Program-made: the position numbers and the translations under genes
Shown: piece after piece, positions 24,484-35,753 of the stretch
How the letters are laid out: the number at the start of each line of letters is the position of its first letter
Position numbering within the stretch: the first letter of the stretch is position 1
Notes under the pieces: model-generated
What the model was told of the DNA's origin: nothing
Seen by the model: only the letters and a program-made list of their open reading frames with translations
The model's database searches: none
From: Sialis fuliginosa
Lineage: Eukaryota; Arthropoda; Insecta; Megaloptera; Sialidae
Direction: 5' to 3'
NCBI GenBank assembly: GCA_961205875.1
Contig: OY540817.1
Location: 18,635,001-18,699,000 of the forward strand
Length of the DNA: 64,000 nucleotides

Positions 24484-25054
24484 TTTTAACTAGTGGTTTG
24501 CCCGCGTTATTTTCATTTTTATAAACAGTCGTAGGTATATTTTATAAAATCTAATACCGTTAAATCTGGAACACTTTTTAAGGGTTGAAATTTGAAAAAA
24601 TGCGATACACGTGTATTTTAATTTTAATGATTTTTCTAAATTTGCCCACATTAAATTGAGAAAAATGTGTCTGTAAAAGTGGTGTTTTATTAAACATTCC
24701 TCAAAAAAATTAAGGGATAATTAAAGAAAAGCAACAAAAAAATTCGAATTTTCAAATAGCTATATCTCCGTGAAAAATTATTAGATTGGCATGAACCAAA
24801 GCTCATTCAAAAGCTTGTACTTTCTAATTTTTTAGGGGATGACACTATCAATTTTTACCCCGGGTATCACCCCCCTCCCTCCTAGTGACGACACTGCCAA
24901 GGGCCTCTTTATAACATTTGCTACAGGCTGGTTTAATCCGACACTGAGTTACATCACACCCTTCACCGAACAGGGATTACTGTTAGAAAGGGGACTTGCC
25001 CCGGGGCAACCAGGGCAGGCACATAAAATGTCAATTTCCTCTATTGAGTGTTAA
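24484..25054 (+). repeat. Probable diverged interspersed repeat
   Basis: The start AACTAGTGGTTTGCCCGCG and the phrases TAGCTATATCTCCGTGAAAA and ACCCCGGGTATCACCC resemble insect repeat sequence. The section 24839-25054 carries a 71-codon open frame with no domain. No ends or partner copy are visible in the window. Confidence 0.3.
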
Positions 25055-25959
25055 CAAGTCTATTTAGTTTCTGAACAACTCGTATCTCAATGACAACAAT
25101 TATAACTGTAAGTTATTTCAATTATTTTACCATCACTAATTTATTACATTACGTTAATTCTTTTTCTGCATCGGTATAAACGTACTCAGACATTATAGGC
25201 ACACTCACCCTAGAGCACATACATAATACCTTGCTGGAATTATAAGTACCAGTATATTTATAATGACGCCAGTTTTCAGGAAACTGTAATAAGTGATGTA
25301 TGTAATTTGCAGTAATTTTTTGCAATACGTAAGAAAGGGATTCATACATACTTCTTTAACTAGATATCTACGAGTACCTAGTTGAGTAGCTTCATGCGAC
25401 TTAAGCTAATTATAGTTTTTATAATAAGCGTGAAATTAATGATTTCTTATGAAAGTGTGTGTATGTTTTTTTTTATTGTTCTTATTTTTAGGTTAGTTTA
25501 ATCGTTTTTGAACTTTAAGGATCGTTGAACAGAAATTTATAGATGGTAGATTAGTTTATATTGAAGCATATAACAAAGAACACTCTCTTATAAATAATGT
25601 GTATACTGCTGTGGCCTCCACAAGATTTTTTAAATACATTATTATACAAATACGAATATCTTGAAAACTGTTCGAAATAATAATGTTTCTGTTTATTATA
25701 TAATCTGTTTAAAGAGTCGTTTTACCTACAATTTAAAAAAAAATGGATCTTGACTTCCGGGACATTCTGTACGTATAAAATAATAAAATGAAAGTAAATA
25801 AATTTTTTTATTTCTGTCATTTATATATTTCTTATTAAATTTCAATTTAATTGCAAACGATTTTAACAAGTTATTTAAAATCGACAAAAAGTGTTTCGCT
25901 TCTGAACAACAGCTTCTGCAAAAACCTCAAATTAGATCACTTTCTTCGCAACAATTCTT
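25055..25959. other. Intergenic, nothing firm
   Basis: A+T-rich. A solo GACTTCCGGGACATTCTGTA motif near 25753-25772 resembles the MITE end at 15477-15496. Confidence 0.4.
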
Positions 25960-26120
25960 CTTATCACAGCCAAGCTAGAATATAACTGTACAGAGTGCAG
26001 CGGTGGTTATAGGTAATGTGATGGTATTTAATTGGCGCCCACAACACGGCTGTTACAAACAAGCGGAACATTTACCGTGGCGGAGCACCAGACATGCGAT
26101 TAAACTATAGTTGTATTGCT
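25960..26120. promoter_or_regulatory. G+C-richer unique island
   Basis: A unique block with words such as TTAATTGGCGCCCACAACAC and ACCGTGGCGGAGC. It is non-coding, and a conserved non-coding role is only a possibility. Confidence 0.2.
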
Positions 26121-27186
26121 GTTTTACTAGTTCCGGTACACATTTATCTGTAATTATTATTAATTATAGTTGAAGCTCGGTGTGTTATTTATTTTATTTT
26201 TTATATAAATAAATTTAAAATATATGTATAGTAACTTCGAATCATCGTTCGAAAACTCATTTTTATAGAAACTACATTTTTAAAAACTGCGGAAAACGTA
26301 TCTTGACCATTTTCCATCCAATCTTAACTGTAACTTCTTAAATAGATTTTACATCGAAGTACACGCGATTTATAACAATTATAAACAATTAAGGTCGTTT
26401 TTTTCGTCAAAAACGCGATTTTTTGTTCAAAGCGATACAAAATTTGCAAAAATCGATATTTTTTTAATAATCGTGTGTATTTCGGTGGAAAATTACGAGA
26501 ATTTAATTTTTTTTGTTCTTGAGATTATGTTTTCCGCAGTGGAGCATATAACAAAAAATATGTACTCAGTGTAGCAACGCTAAAGTCACCATTTTGTTTT
26601 ATATTTCATTTAAAAAATTATTTATTTTTTAACCCTCCAAATTTTATTTGATTGCTTTTTTATTATTCTAAAAAAAGTCCTAAAAAAGTATCATTTTCTG
26701 AAGTGACGTTTAGTTATAACCCCTTAATTTGATAGCTGAAAAATATCATAGAAACAATAAATTAAAGATGTCAATTAACTATTACTTATTACTCGACATA
26801 ACTAGGTTCCACTGTATAGACAATTTAATTACAAGTAAACACGTAATTAAAAAGACTTATACTTGAAACATGGTTCTGTGCCACTATCACAGAAAATCGA
26901 ACCGATACACATTATATTATTATTTCAGATCAAGAGTGCATTGAGTATCGAGGCCTGTTTGATCTGGTTCAAATAGAACTAATGCAGGTTTTTGTATGTC
27001 CGGTGGAAATTCAACTATTTGTTTCAATTCTAATTACGGTTAATTGATTTACCTGATGGTGTTTTTAATGGTTCTTTTTATTGAATACATAAAAGTCATT
27101 ATGTTATATGGTTGTCATGAATAAATCATAATACTAGACTCACATATACATTGTATATGTAAATGTAATGTTTACCTACAAACGTT
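26121..27186. other. Intergenic, nothing assigned
   Basis: A+T-rich, without a supported gene. An AAAAACGCGATTTTTTG phrase near 26410 echoes 9240. Confidence 0.4.
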
Positions 27187-27192
27187 TTTATT
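27187..27192 (-). terminator. Possible polyadenylation signal of the RAD51C-like gene
   Basis: AATAAA on the minus strand, about 245 bp past the stop codon. It is the nearest canonical hexamer I found downstream of the gene. Such a word is common by chance at this composition. Confidence 0.3.
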
Positions 27193-27436
27193 CATGTTAA
27201 TTATATTATAAACTTATTTACGTGTAGATTAAATACGATTTATATAATTTTGTGTTATAAATTGGTTGTTCACAATCCAAAACGATTAAACCCACTTTAT
27301 AATCAGTGAATACTAAAAAGTTTTTCCCTAAATTGACAAAAATAAATAAATCTATACTTACAAAATATAAATTATATTTTTTATAAATTGAATAGGTACA
27401 AAAAATTACATTTTATAAAATCAGTAAAACAATGAT

Positions 27437-28381
27437 TCATTCCGGTCTTATTCCACTAGCTCCAATAACAAACTGAATTTTCTTAACAGGACTATTCAAA
27501 CTCTTTAATATCGTAGCTTCAAACTTACCCTCCCCACATTTAGAAAATAGTACCCTGTAATTAAGTCTATGATAATAACTACTCCCCAACATCGGCACTA
27601 GTACATTAAACCCAGATCTGTATGTCATATCATTCGTAACAACAATAGCAATACCAAAATGATCAGCTACCAACTGCAATTCCGTCATAATTTCGTATAA
27701 TAGCTGCGTTCTGAGTAGCTTGTCTTCTTCTGCCTTTAAAAGAGAACTTATCGAGTCGATAACGATAAGTTTAACCTTCAACTGTTTCGTTAAAAATGTC
27801 CTTAAAGACTTCACAATCGCAACGAGATCTATTTTTGTTAGAGCTCTTATATAAAACGTCTTATCAAAGATAGATCTTTTATTAAATCTTCTAAGTTCCC
27901 TTTCAACTTCAGGTGTGTTATTACCCAGAGATAACGTTTTGCAATGTTCTACGCAAGCTGCTGATATTTGATCGAACCGTTTTATCGTGAAACCGCTTTT
28001 CGTGTCGATAAAAATCGCCCTTCCCTGAACACCGCCGTATGCTTTTGGTATTTGAACATTGGCACAGAGTTGTAAACACATTTGTGTTTTACCAGAACCA
28101 TAAAGACCACAGAATTCTGTTATTCTTCCTATGGAAACCCCATCACATAAGGCTGTATCTATTTCTTTACAAAAAGTTGTTATATTCTTAAATTCTTGAG
28201 ACAGCAAATCGAACGCAGTTTTTGGTTTTTTAATTTTTGTTAATTTCTGTAGATTTATGTTATATTTTTGTAAAATTTTGTTGTCTTCTGTTAAATCTTC
28301 TGCGTACATGAATCCATTTTTAATTAATTCGTCTCGAATTTCATCAGATATTTTCAATGTTGATACCGGTTGTTTCAACAT
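27437..28381 (-). CDS. RAD51C: RAD51C-like recombinase paralogue
   Basis: Predicted 314-residue RecA/RAD51-family ATPase. RAD51C acts with other RAD51 paralogues in homologous-recombination repair and meiosis, in the nucleus. The frame shows a helix-hairpin-helix-like N-terminus (about residues 10-35), Walker A GLYGSGKT at 92-99 followed by QMCLQLC, a VQIPKAYGG segment typical of RAD51C, FIDTK at 124-128, and Walker B LIVID at 205-209. The RAD51-family position normally occupied by glutamate in 'DTEG' reads DTKS, so the usual catalytic residue appears to be lysine. I chose the ATG at 28381 because its context is ATCAAAATG. The open frame continues 11 codons upstream only to a GTG. No intron interrupts it. 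It is shorter than human RAD51C (376 residues), mainly at the C-terminus. RAD51C is the best family assignment, and other paralogues are less likely. Confidence 0.9.
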   Translation of the reverse strand: MLKQPVSTLKISDEIRDELIKNGFMYAEDLTEDNKILQKYNINLQKLTKIKKPKTAFDLLSQEFKNITTFCKEIDTALCDGVSIGRITEFCGLYGSGKTQMCLQLCANVQIPKAYGGVQGRAIFIDTKSGFTIKRFDQISAACVEHCKTLSLGNNTPEVERELRRFNKRSIFDKTFYIRALTKIDLVAIVKSLRTFLTKQLKVKLIVIDSISSLLKAEEDKLLRTQLLYEIMTELQLVADHFGIAIVVTNDMTYRSGFNVLVPMLGSSYYHRLNYRVLFSKCGEGKFEATILKSLNSPVKKIQFVIGASGIRPE

Positions 28382-29339
28382 TTTGATGCGCACTGACCAG
28401 TCTGAAGTTGGCACTTACATAACCCCAATTTCTAGTTCAAACATTAGTTGTTGTTGAATTTAGAAATCACTTTATATTACTTATATTTTTATTATTATAA
28501 TAAGTAAAAGTATACTTTAATATAAACTTTGCATAAAAAATTTAAAAAAATAACTTAAAAAATACCATTTAATAATTAAATAATATGTGACACGTTTTGA
28601 CAGTTAACAAACAAAAAGTAGAACTAACTTCACACTATTACTAATATTCAGTGACCGTCAAAATTTTATGTGGTATACTTATTACTAATTAATTTAATTT
28701 AAATTAAGACTATAAACATTTAAAATGTATTTTAAACAATGAACAATTATTAAATTCATTTTTTATTGTAGTTATGTGAATAAAACAATTAGATAATTAA
28801 AATGTTTGAAAATATTTAATGTCATCCTCATTAGATAAAAAACCTTTAAATGCATTTAGTTTTATCATCTGTAATAACAATAAAAAAGCAGTAAAATTCA
28901 ACAATACACAATTTTGCTTCGAATGGTTCCAATGCACGCAATATGTAAAACAATTTAATTTAAAATTCAAATCATTTTTGCGATATCTTTGTACGGTAAG
29001 TGATTCATTTTTCATGTTAAAATTACACCACATTAATTGTTTATCAATTAGAGATTTTTTTAATTGTCGAAATTTACATTAGTTGTTCTATTAGTGTCTA
29101 CTGATAATTGATACTACTGATTTAATATCAAATGATTGGCAGATATTTAACTAAAATTGGTTACCTTAATGTTTTAATGACATGAAATCAAACGGGAAAA
29201 ATTTGAAAGCAACAGTTTGAGTGGGGCATAATTCAAAAGAAATGAACGGTTTTAATGTTGTAAAAATTATTTTATGAGATTTTATATTCTTAAATCGGAT
29301 GTTAGGTTATAAATATATTTATGAATAATTATACAAGTC
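28382..29339. other. Upstream region of the RAD51C-like gene
   Basis: This should hold the 5' leader and promoter of the minus-strand gene. I see no convincing TATA or initiator. Frames at 28797-29033 and 28819-29082 lie opposite each other and show no domains. Confidence 0.35.
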
Positions 29340-29455
29340 TTCAGGCTTCCGCGGTGATCTTGGCTTCTGGGTGTATGCTGCGTCAGTTTGGTCGTGTTAT
29401 CGGCCAACGTTTCGTCATACATTGCAGTGGACATCTTTAGGGCTCTTTGAAAAGT
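29340..29455 (+). repeat. Fragment of a dispersed insect repeat (CCAACGTTTCGTC type)
   Basis: The phrases GGCTTCTGGGTGTATGCTGC, CGGCCAACGTTTCGTCATAC and GTGGACATCTTTAGGGC are of the kind found in widely dispersed insect retroelement tails. A shorter echo of the first phrase lies at 21186-21213. The class is not certain. Confidence 0.4.
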
Positions 29456-30169
29456 ACGTTCTTTATGAATAATATTAAATTAAGTTTTTTTTTCAAATCA
29501 TATTACGAATTTAAATGTGTTTGTTTTTAAACCGCATCAGAATTATTGTATTTATAATAGGTACGAGTACTATGGGTTTCAGAAGTCGTCTGCCACTCTG
29601 AAGGTCAGAATCGCTTACAACAGATTCGAAAATATTAAGACAAACATCATCGGTTATCTTTTTCTAATGAATGAAAACTGGTCGACCACTTCTGTAGGCG
29701 ACTCTACCTACTATATATTTTTAATAATAATTTTGAATTATTTAAAAAAAAAAAACAACGTAAATTTAGTGATCTCGGCATTATTATACATATTCCAATT
29801 TTTCAGATTTAAAAAAAAATAATTTTAAACAATTATTTAACGTTTACATATTTAAATTGTTTGAATTTTAGCTTTCAATTGATATTCCACTCGCTAGGAT
29901 GGAATTATTTTTTTGGTAGCCAATTTGCCTCCCTCAAAAAGCACTAAAAACTTAAATTTTTATTTTTATAACTCAAGACTATACCAAACAGCGTTTTAGT
30001 TCAAATAGTTCAGTAGCTAAAAGGTTATGACAGACAGAGTTAAAGAGAACTAGAACAATTTAAAAGTTCAGATAATAATTGAATAATGTAAACAAAAAAC
30101 AACTCATTGATATAATATAAACAAGTAGACTTTAAAGAACCCAACATAGGTACAACTCGGAAATGTGAA
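29456..30169. other. Intergenic, nothing assigned
   Basis: A+T-rich. The 101-codon frame at 29517-29822 has no recognisable domain and ends in poly-lysine from an A run. Confidence 0.4.
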
Positions 30170-30360
30170 AGTCCTTCTTGTGATTGATTTACGGACACAA
30201 GTATCCGAGTCGGCCATGGAGCGGTGACGTCACACCGACTGCCACGCCCACGTGACTGTGAGCGGCATTTGTTCGAATCAAAAACAAATTGTTACTTGAT
30301 TTGTTGTTACCGTTTCACCACCCACGCGTGCACTTAGACACGAGACTGACTTAAGTAACA
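30170..30360. promoter_or_regulatory. Candidate regulatory island with CRE and E-box
   Basis: A sharply less A+T-rich, unique block. It contains the full palindromic CRE TGACGTCA at 30225-30232, GCCACGCCC (a KLF/Sp-like box) at 30241-30249 overlapping the E-box CACGTG at 30249-30254, and the word TGACTTAAGTAAC at 30347-30359. That word recurs exactly at 38883-38895. It could be an enhancer or an unannotated promoter. No adjacent coding exon was found. Confidence 0.4.
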
Positions 30361-32003
30361 ATAATAAATGTAAGCAATGGGAATGTCCGTTTTTATTTTG
30401 CGGAATTATTATTTCTAAGGTGCGTTTATTAAACGGTGTTATTATTATATAAATATCGTTCGGGTCTATCTTGTAGTTTATTATGTTTTTATTATTTTAC
30501 CTTATGGTGTTCTACATTAACGATACGATACTAGTTTAATCGGATCCATAAATTTTGATAGATTGTATTATAATGTTGTTGTAGAAATATTATATTGTTT
30601 GAGGTGTTTTTTTAGATTGGATTTATGTATTTAATATAAACATGAATCTTAATGGGTGCTTGCATATTAGTTTAGATGTTTTAATCATTTTTTGTATTGT
30701 AGGGGAAAGGCTTGTACCGTGGCACATTTTTTACTTTTTTAATTATTGCACTGACATCTTTCGTTCGAATACAATAATCTTTTAGCCCAAAGAGATTACA
30801 ATTGCAGGTAATCATTTTGCTATCACCAAAGCGTACACCACTATTCATTGTTTAATAAGTTGGTAATTTTTGTCCCAAGATACAACCTACGGTTTTACCT
30901 CGGGACAGCGTTGGTTCTACCTTGAGAAATGATGTGGACATGAAGCAAGACCTAGGTAGAAAAAAAAATTTATTATGAAAATATTTTAAGCATAATTATT
31001 ATTAATAAGGTTCAGAAGAAGTCGAAAATTATTATAATTTTGTAATACACCTCAAGAAGCTTTACCTGAGGCCAAATCCTCTTTCAAAAATACATACATA
31101 TAACGAGTTACATATCGTTATAAAGTAGAGTAAAATACACGTTCAAATACGTTATATCCAAAACCCATAAGAAAATCTAAAGTTAGGGCTTGTAACTCGG
31201 AAACTAAACGTGATATAAAAATTATAAATACACCAACCAATTCTACATAAAAAGTGCTTTAAGAAACTGTAAACAAAAAGTACCTATTTACTTTGATAAA
31301 AAAGTTATGTCCATTTAAAGAGTTTCCAATTTTTTGGATGTATACGGCCTAAACCACATAGCATTATTAATATTTTTTTGATGCAGTAATATTCACCCTT
31401 TCCTTACAAATAATTTAACTCATTTAACCGAATCTGTATCTCTTACCGTTTAGGAAATCCCCATGCATTTCACGCTTATCTTGGACATTCTGTAAACAAA
31501 TGCAAAAACTAACCAGATTTAAATTAGATAGACACAAATGTGCAATCACAATCAATTTCTTACTTTATGTGTAGGAAATATACAATTGTATAATAAATAT
31601 GTACATCCTCTTAACTAATACAAGTAGTACGTAGGTACTTTAAACATATATTTAAGATCTTTTATCAGCAGTAACAATAACTCTAACAATAAGTGTAGAT
31701 GTAGCTAACTTGTCAGAGATAGGGTAATTGTGTGAATGTTTGTAAAGGGTAATTTAAACATTTATGATAGCTCCCCTACAACATAATGTACATTTTACAT
31801 CAGTGCATAAAAGAAAAAAAAATATGCACCTACTCGTATATCAAATCATAATCTTTTTGCGAGGTAACGCCATTGGCGTAACCAGTGGGGTTCAGAGAGC
31901 CTGCTCTCCTCCCCCTGCAATGTTGTAACCAGCGAGTGGTCACATTGTTATTACATAATATATATGTAAAATCCCCCCATATTATGTACTCTTAATCCAA
32001 CTA
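30361..32003. other. Intergenic with repeat scraps
   Basis: Mostly A+T-rich. At 31469-31494 lies a solo CTTATCTTGGACATTCTGTA motif shared with 10843-10868. At about 31872-31920 a CATTGGCGTAACCAGTGGGG phrase resembles a diverged CAGTGGCGTA-type hAT terminus. No gene is supported. Confidence 0.4.
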
Positions 32004-32274
32004 AGGTACTGTTGTTTATGTTTTTTTTTTCCAGTAATGAACACGCAGTGATGGACACTTGTACTACGACACAAAATATATAAAAGAAAGAATCGTCAAA
32101 TTTGAAACAATGTATAATTAATAAATAAATCATACTAATAATTAGTTTAAATGCCCACCATTTTGACATCTATTGGCCGATTGGCATCAAATCACGCTGT
32201 AAGACAGTTAAATGTATATAGATTAATATTCAGAACTGGTAGTGATCAAATATCCACGACTGGTGCCAGTACCT
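32004..32274. mobile_element. TA-flanked MITE family M1, copy D (internally deleted)
   Basis: It starts TAAGGTACTG at 32002 and ends CTGGTGCCAGTACCTTA at 32276, with TA on each side. The interior matches the other copies (TCCAGTAATGAACACGCAGTG, GTAAGACAGTTAAATGTATA). The segment just inside the left end is deleted relative to copy C. The frame at 31951-32169 is translated repeat. Confidence 0.75.
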
Positions 32275-32921
32275 TATTAAAATAATATTGTTAAATATTA
32301 AAGCAAAAATTTTTTGGCCCAAGTAATTTTTTACCTGTGTATACCTGAATGAAAAGTTTATTTTATTTTGAATATGTAAAGGAATTATGTAATAATACGT
32401 TTTACTTAAAATAAAATACATAATCGTATTCAAAACTGAACACTTGTTAGGTCAAAAACTCCAAATACTCACGCTAAATTGAACCACGACCGCATGGGTA
32501 GAATCCATTAGCGCTATAACGTTACAAACGTACATAAAAATACTTTAAACACATATGAATATTCACCGGTGTTTAGCTCAAACTGAGAACTCGTATTAAA
32601 ATATGTTTTATTGAATTTTTGAGTTATGTGATATTAAAATCACGTTTTATATGCCTACTGTAATTTTGTAAATTATTATAATGTCGGTTTTGTGAATATA
32701 ACAGTAGTTATCAATCTTTCTACCTTTTAATTTTAGGTTGGCTGATTTTATATCTCAATTATAGGCAAATCGAACATTATTAAATGAAGTATTTAAATTG
32801 TCAAAATGATTTTGTATGTGTAACAATTAATTTATATTTATAGTTTAGTCGACAGAATCTGAAATCGACATAAGAGTTAGAAGGCTGCATTTTCTGTACA
32901 TTTTGCAAATTCCGGTACCGC
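32275..32921. other. Intergenic, nothing assigned
   Basis: A+T-rich, without recognised features. Confidence 0.4.
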
Positions 32922-33282
32922 CCTATCATTCAGTTTTTAAAATAATTATCAATTGGTTTGAATTATAAAATTAATTAATAATATTTAAATGTTTTATATT
33001 GTCTTTAAAAGTATTACAGTGATAATTGATTAACAGATAAATGTCTATTTAGAACTACCATACCAAATTCAATTGTAATTTACAGCATATTTGCATATTA
33101 TAAATTTTCAATTACCATCTCTGGGATAATATGCATGGAAATGACGATTGTGACATTTAAGAAAAGATAGCCGCCGTAAAATTTTGGTAACAGTTTCATA
33201 TACGGATAAGCATTGGTTGTTATGTATCCATAGTCTTTTCTAATCTAAGGTAATTTCTAACATTTTTCAATTCTTAAATTTC
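32922..33282 (+). repeat. Interspersed repeat family R3, copy 2
   Basis: Matches 21293-21689 through nearly its whole length and in the same orientation. It starts at CCGGTACCGCCCTATCATTC, where the copies begin to align. Confidence 0.8.
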
Positions 33283-33404
33283 CATGCATATTATAAATGA
33301 CGATAGTGACATTTAAGAAAAAATGGCCGCCGTAAATTTTGGTAACAGTTTCATATACGGACTAGCATTGGTTGTTATGTATCCATAGTCTTTCCTAATC
33401 TAAA
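33283..33404 (+). repeat. Partial tandem duplication of the R3 end
   Basis: About 120 bp repeats the last third of the preceding R3 copy. Blocks are GTGACATTTAAGAAAAAATG, GGTAACAGTTTCATATACGG and TTGTTATGTATCCATAGTCT. The two differ by several substitutions, so the duplication is not recent or was followed by divergence. Confidence 0.75.
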
Positions 33405-33839
33405 ATACATACGATGAAACATTATCAAAATGACTATAGATCATAGAAGGAGGCTGGAATCTTATGAGAATCTAATAATTAGATAGATATAAAATAATAA
33501 ATCAATTATTTGTAATTCTACAGACTTCATCATGAAATGAAATATTGCTTGAAACTAGTAAGAAAAATTCGAGCAATTTTTCTTAATTATACAGTAGAAT
33601 AACCTAAAATGCTACGCATTATATTTTACATCAAATCTGCATACATAACAATAGACAAACCTCAATTAATTATTCATATAATAAATTCATTCTCTTCATT
33701 AATTATAATACACTGAAATTAAAAAATAAAAGTATATATTAAAATTTAATGCTATTTTCTCTTTTATCTATAATACATAATTTTAAAATAAATCATTATT
33801 CATTTCTAAAACACCGTAAACATTACTTTGTAGGTCATA

Positions 33840-34281
33840 AGGTACTGGCACCAGTTATGGCCGCTATAAGAGCAAGTAATTCTCATGAACTCATGTTACT
33901 AATAAAACAAGTAACTCTTTATTTAATCAATTTAATTACCAAAGTCCGCAAATATAGTTTGTTTTTTAAATTATAGCCTTTCATTTTGTTTATGTTTTTT
34001 CTCCAGTAATGGATAAAGTAAAACCAGTAATGAGCACGCAGTGATGGACACTTGCTAATGATTACAAAATGATAAGTACTACGACACAAAAGATATAAAA
34101 TTTGAAACAATAGACACCTATTGGCCGATTGTCATCAAATCACCCTGTAAGACAGTTAAATGTATATAGATTAATATTCAGAAATGGTAGTAATCAAATA
34201 TCAACAAATATTTCTAATGCAGTATATTTAATTAAAGAATAGCCATTATTGAGGTCATATCCAAGACTGGTGCCATTACCT
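33840..34281. mobile_element. TA-flanked MITE family M1, copy A
   Basis: The left end AGGTACTGGCACCAGTTATG and the right end GACTGGTGCCATTACCT are inverted repeats with TA outside each. The interior is shared with copies B, C and D (GTAATGGATAAAGTAAAACC, CTACGACACAAAA, ATTAATATTCAGAAATGGTA). It is non-coding; frames at 33749-33976 and 33919-34110 merely cross it. Confidence 0.85.
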
Positions 34282-34773
34282 TATTAAATAGCGGTGCTTG
34301 GGAAGAAATTCAATTTAGATCGAATTACAAATTGATATTTTATTTCTAAAGTGTTATTTTTAATGACATCAGTTTCTCTCAATTTAAATATCTATTTTCG
34401 CAAGGTATCAATTTCAGCGGAAGTAATCGTTGTTAAAGAAAATAAAACAAGATATTTAATTAATTTTAGGTGTCTTTATTTACGCCTCGAAGGGTTTGAT
34501 TGATTTTTAATAATATTTAATGTGCTTAAATTAGTTTGAACATTGAAAATTGAATTCTTCCGAAAGGAAATAAAAAAAATGACTTCTTTGGCGACATAGC
34601 CTAATAATAATACAGATTAAAATTTAAAATGAATTTGATCAAAATCAAGTACAATAAAACATTGAGGTTATTCGATCATTAGAGCAATGAAAAAAAATTA
34701 ATTATTTATGGATAGTTCATATATTTTACTAATTTAAAAAAATAATATAGGACGTATGTTTTTTGAGTAATTC
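34282..34773. other. Intergenic, nothing assigned
   Basis: A+T-rich, without recognised features. Confidence 0.4.
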
Positions 34774-35001
34774 GATATTAAAAATAGAGTTTTTAATACA
34801 CGGTAAATGAGATAACTCGCTGGAAGTGCTCTATGTTTTGGCGATTTTGGAGTTAGGAACTGTATGTGTGTTACTAACTCTTGCTAAACTCCAACTTAAT
34901 ATCGTTTAGACTTTTTTTTAATGATTTGGTTTACTAATTGGATATTAAAAATAGAGTTTTTAATACACGGTAAATGAGATAACTCGCTGGAAGTGCTCTA
35001 T
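34774..35001 (+). repeat. Direct repeats of 61 bp, about 106 bp apart
   Basis: The same 61 bases, starting GATATTAAAAATAGAGTTTT and ending GGAAGTGCTCTAT, occur at 34774-34834 and 34941-35001 with no difference that I can see. They are exact enough to be a recent duplication or two ends of an insertion. The spacer is unique. Confidence 0.8.
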
Positions 35002-35084
35002 TTATTTAAATTCTATGCATAGACGTTTTAAACACTGATTATTCGAAACTTCAACCCTTTTAAATACTATAAATATTAAATTTT

Positions 35085-35753
35085 CAAACCGCAGGTCTGT
35101 ATCTCAAACCGTTCTTGAGATATAGCCTCTCAAAGTTTTAGTTTTTTCAAATTTTTGGAGAAAAAAGGCCATAACTTTTGAACAAGTGATCGGAATTGAT
35201 TTTAGTTGACGGATTTGGAATCAGCGTGTCAAAATCTATATAATGACATGTATAATACCTTAAAACTCGAAAAAAAAAATTTCGCGAAAAATCGAAAAAA
35301 TTCAAAGGGGTATACCTTAAAAAAATGTCGATTTTTGACCAAAATTTTTTTGTCGGATTTTAAAGTATTATACATGTCATTATATAGATTTTGACACGCT
35401 GATTTCAAATCCGTCAACTAAAATCAATTCCGACCACTCGTTCAAAAGTTAGGGCCTTTTTTCTCCAAAAATTTGAAAAAATTAAAACTTTGAGAGGCTA
35501 TATCTCGAGAACGGTTTGAGATACAGACCTGCGGTTTGAAACAAACAACTTTTCACGTCATTTTCTATACAATAAACATACTTTTAATGATATCAAAAAT
35601 TCTAAATTTTTTAGTGAAATTTCCAACTCGTCATACAAATATCGACTAAAATACATGAAAATAAGACGTAGAATCATTTAGTTACTATATAAATATATAA
35701 AAATTTATTTAAAAAAGTTAAAGCTTGAACTAAAGCTGTTTCATACAATTACA
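35085..35753. mobile_element. Palindromic foldback family F, copy 2 (both ends lost)
   Basis: This aligns with 14228-14890 of copy 1 and keeps the central palindrome. The left side starts abruptly at CAAACCGCAGGTCTGTATCT and neither CAGTGGCGA terminus is present. As in copy 1, the palindrome yields mirror frames on both strands (35206-35394 and 35229-35417), which are not genes. Confidence 0.85.

Noticed and set aside
28382-28414. Eleven extra N-terminal codons for the RAD51C-like protein
   Set aside because: They would start at GTG, directly after an in-frame TAA. The ATG at 28381 has a strong context.
28257-28457. Plus-strand frame across the RAD51C-like gene start
   Set aside because: Antisense shadow of the real gene with no domain of its own.
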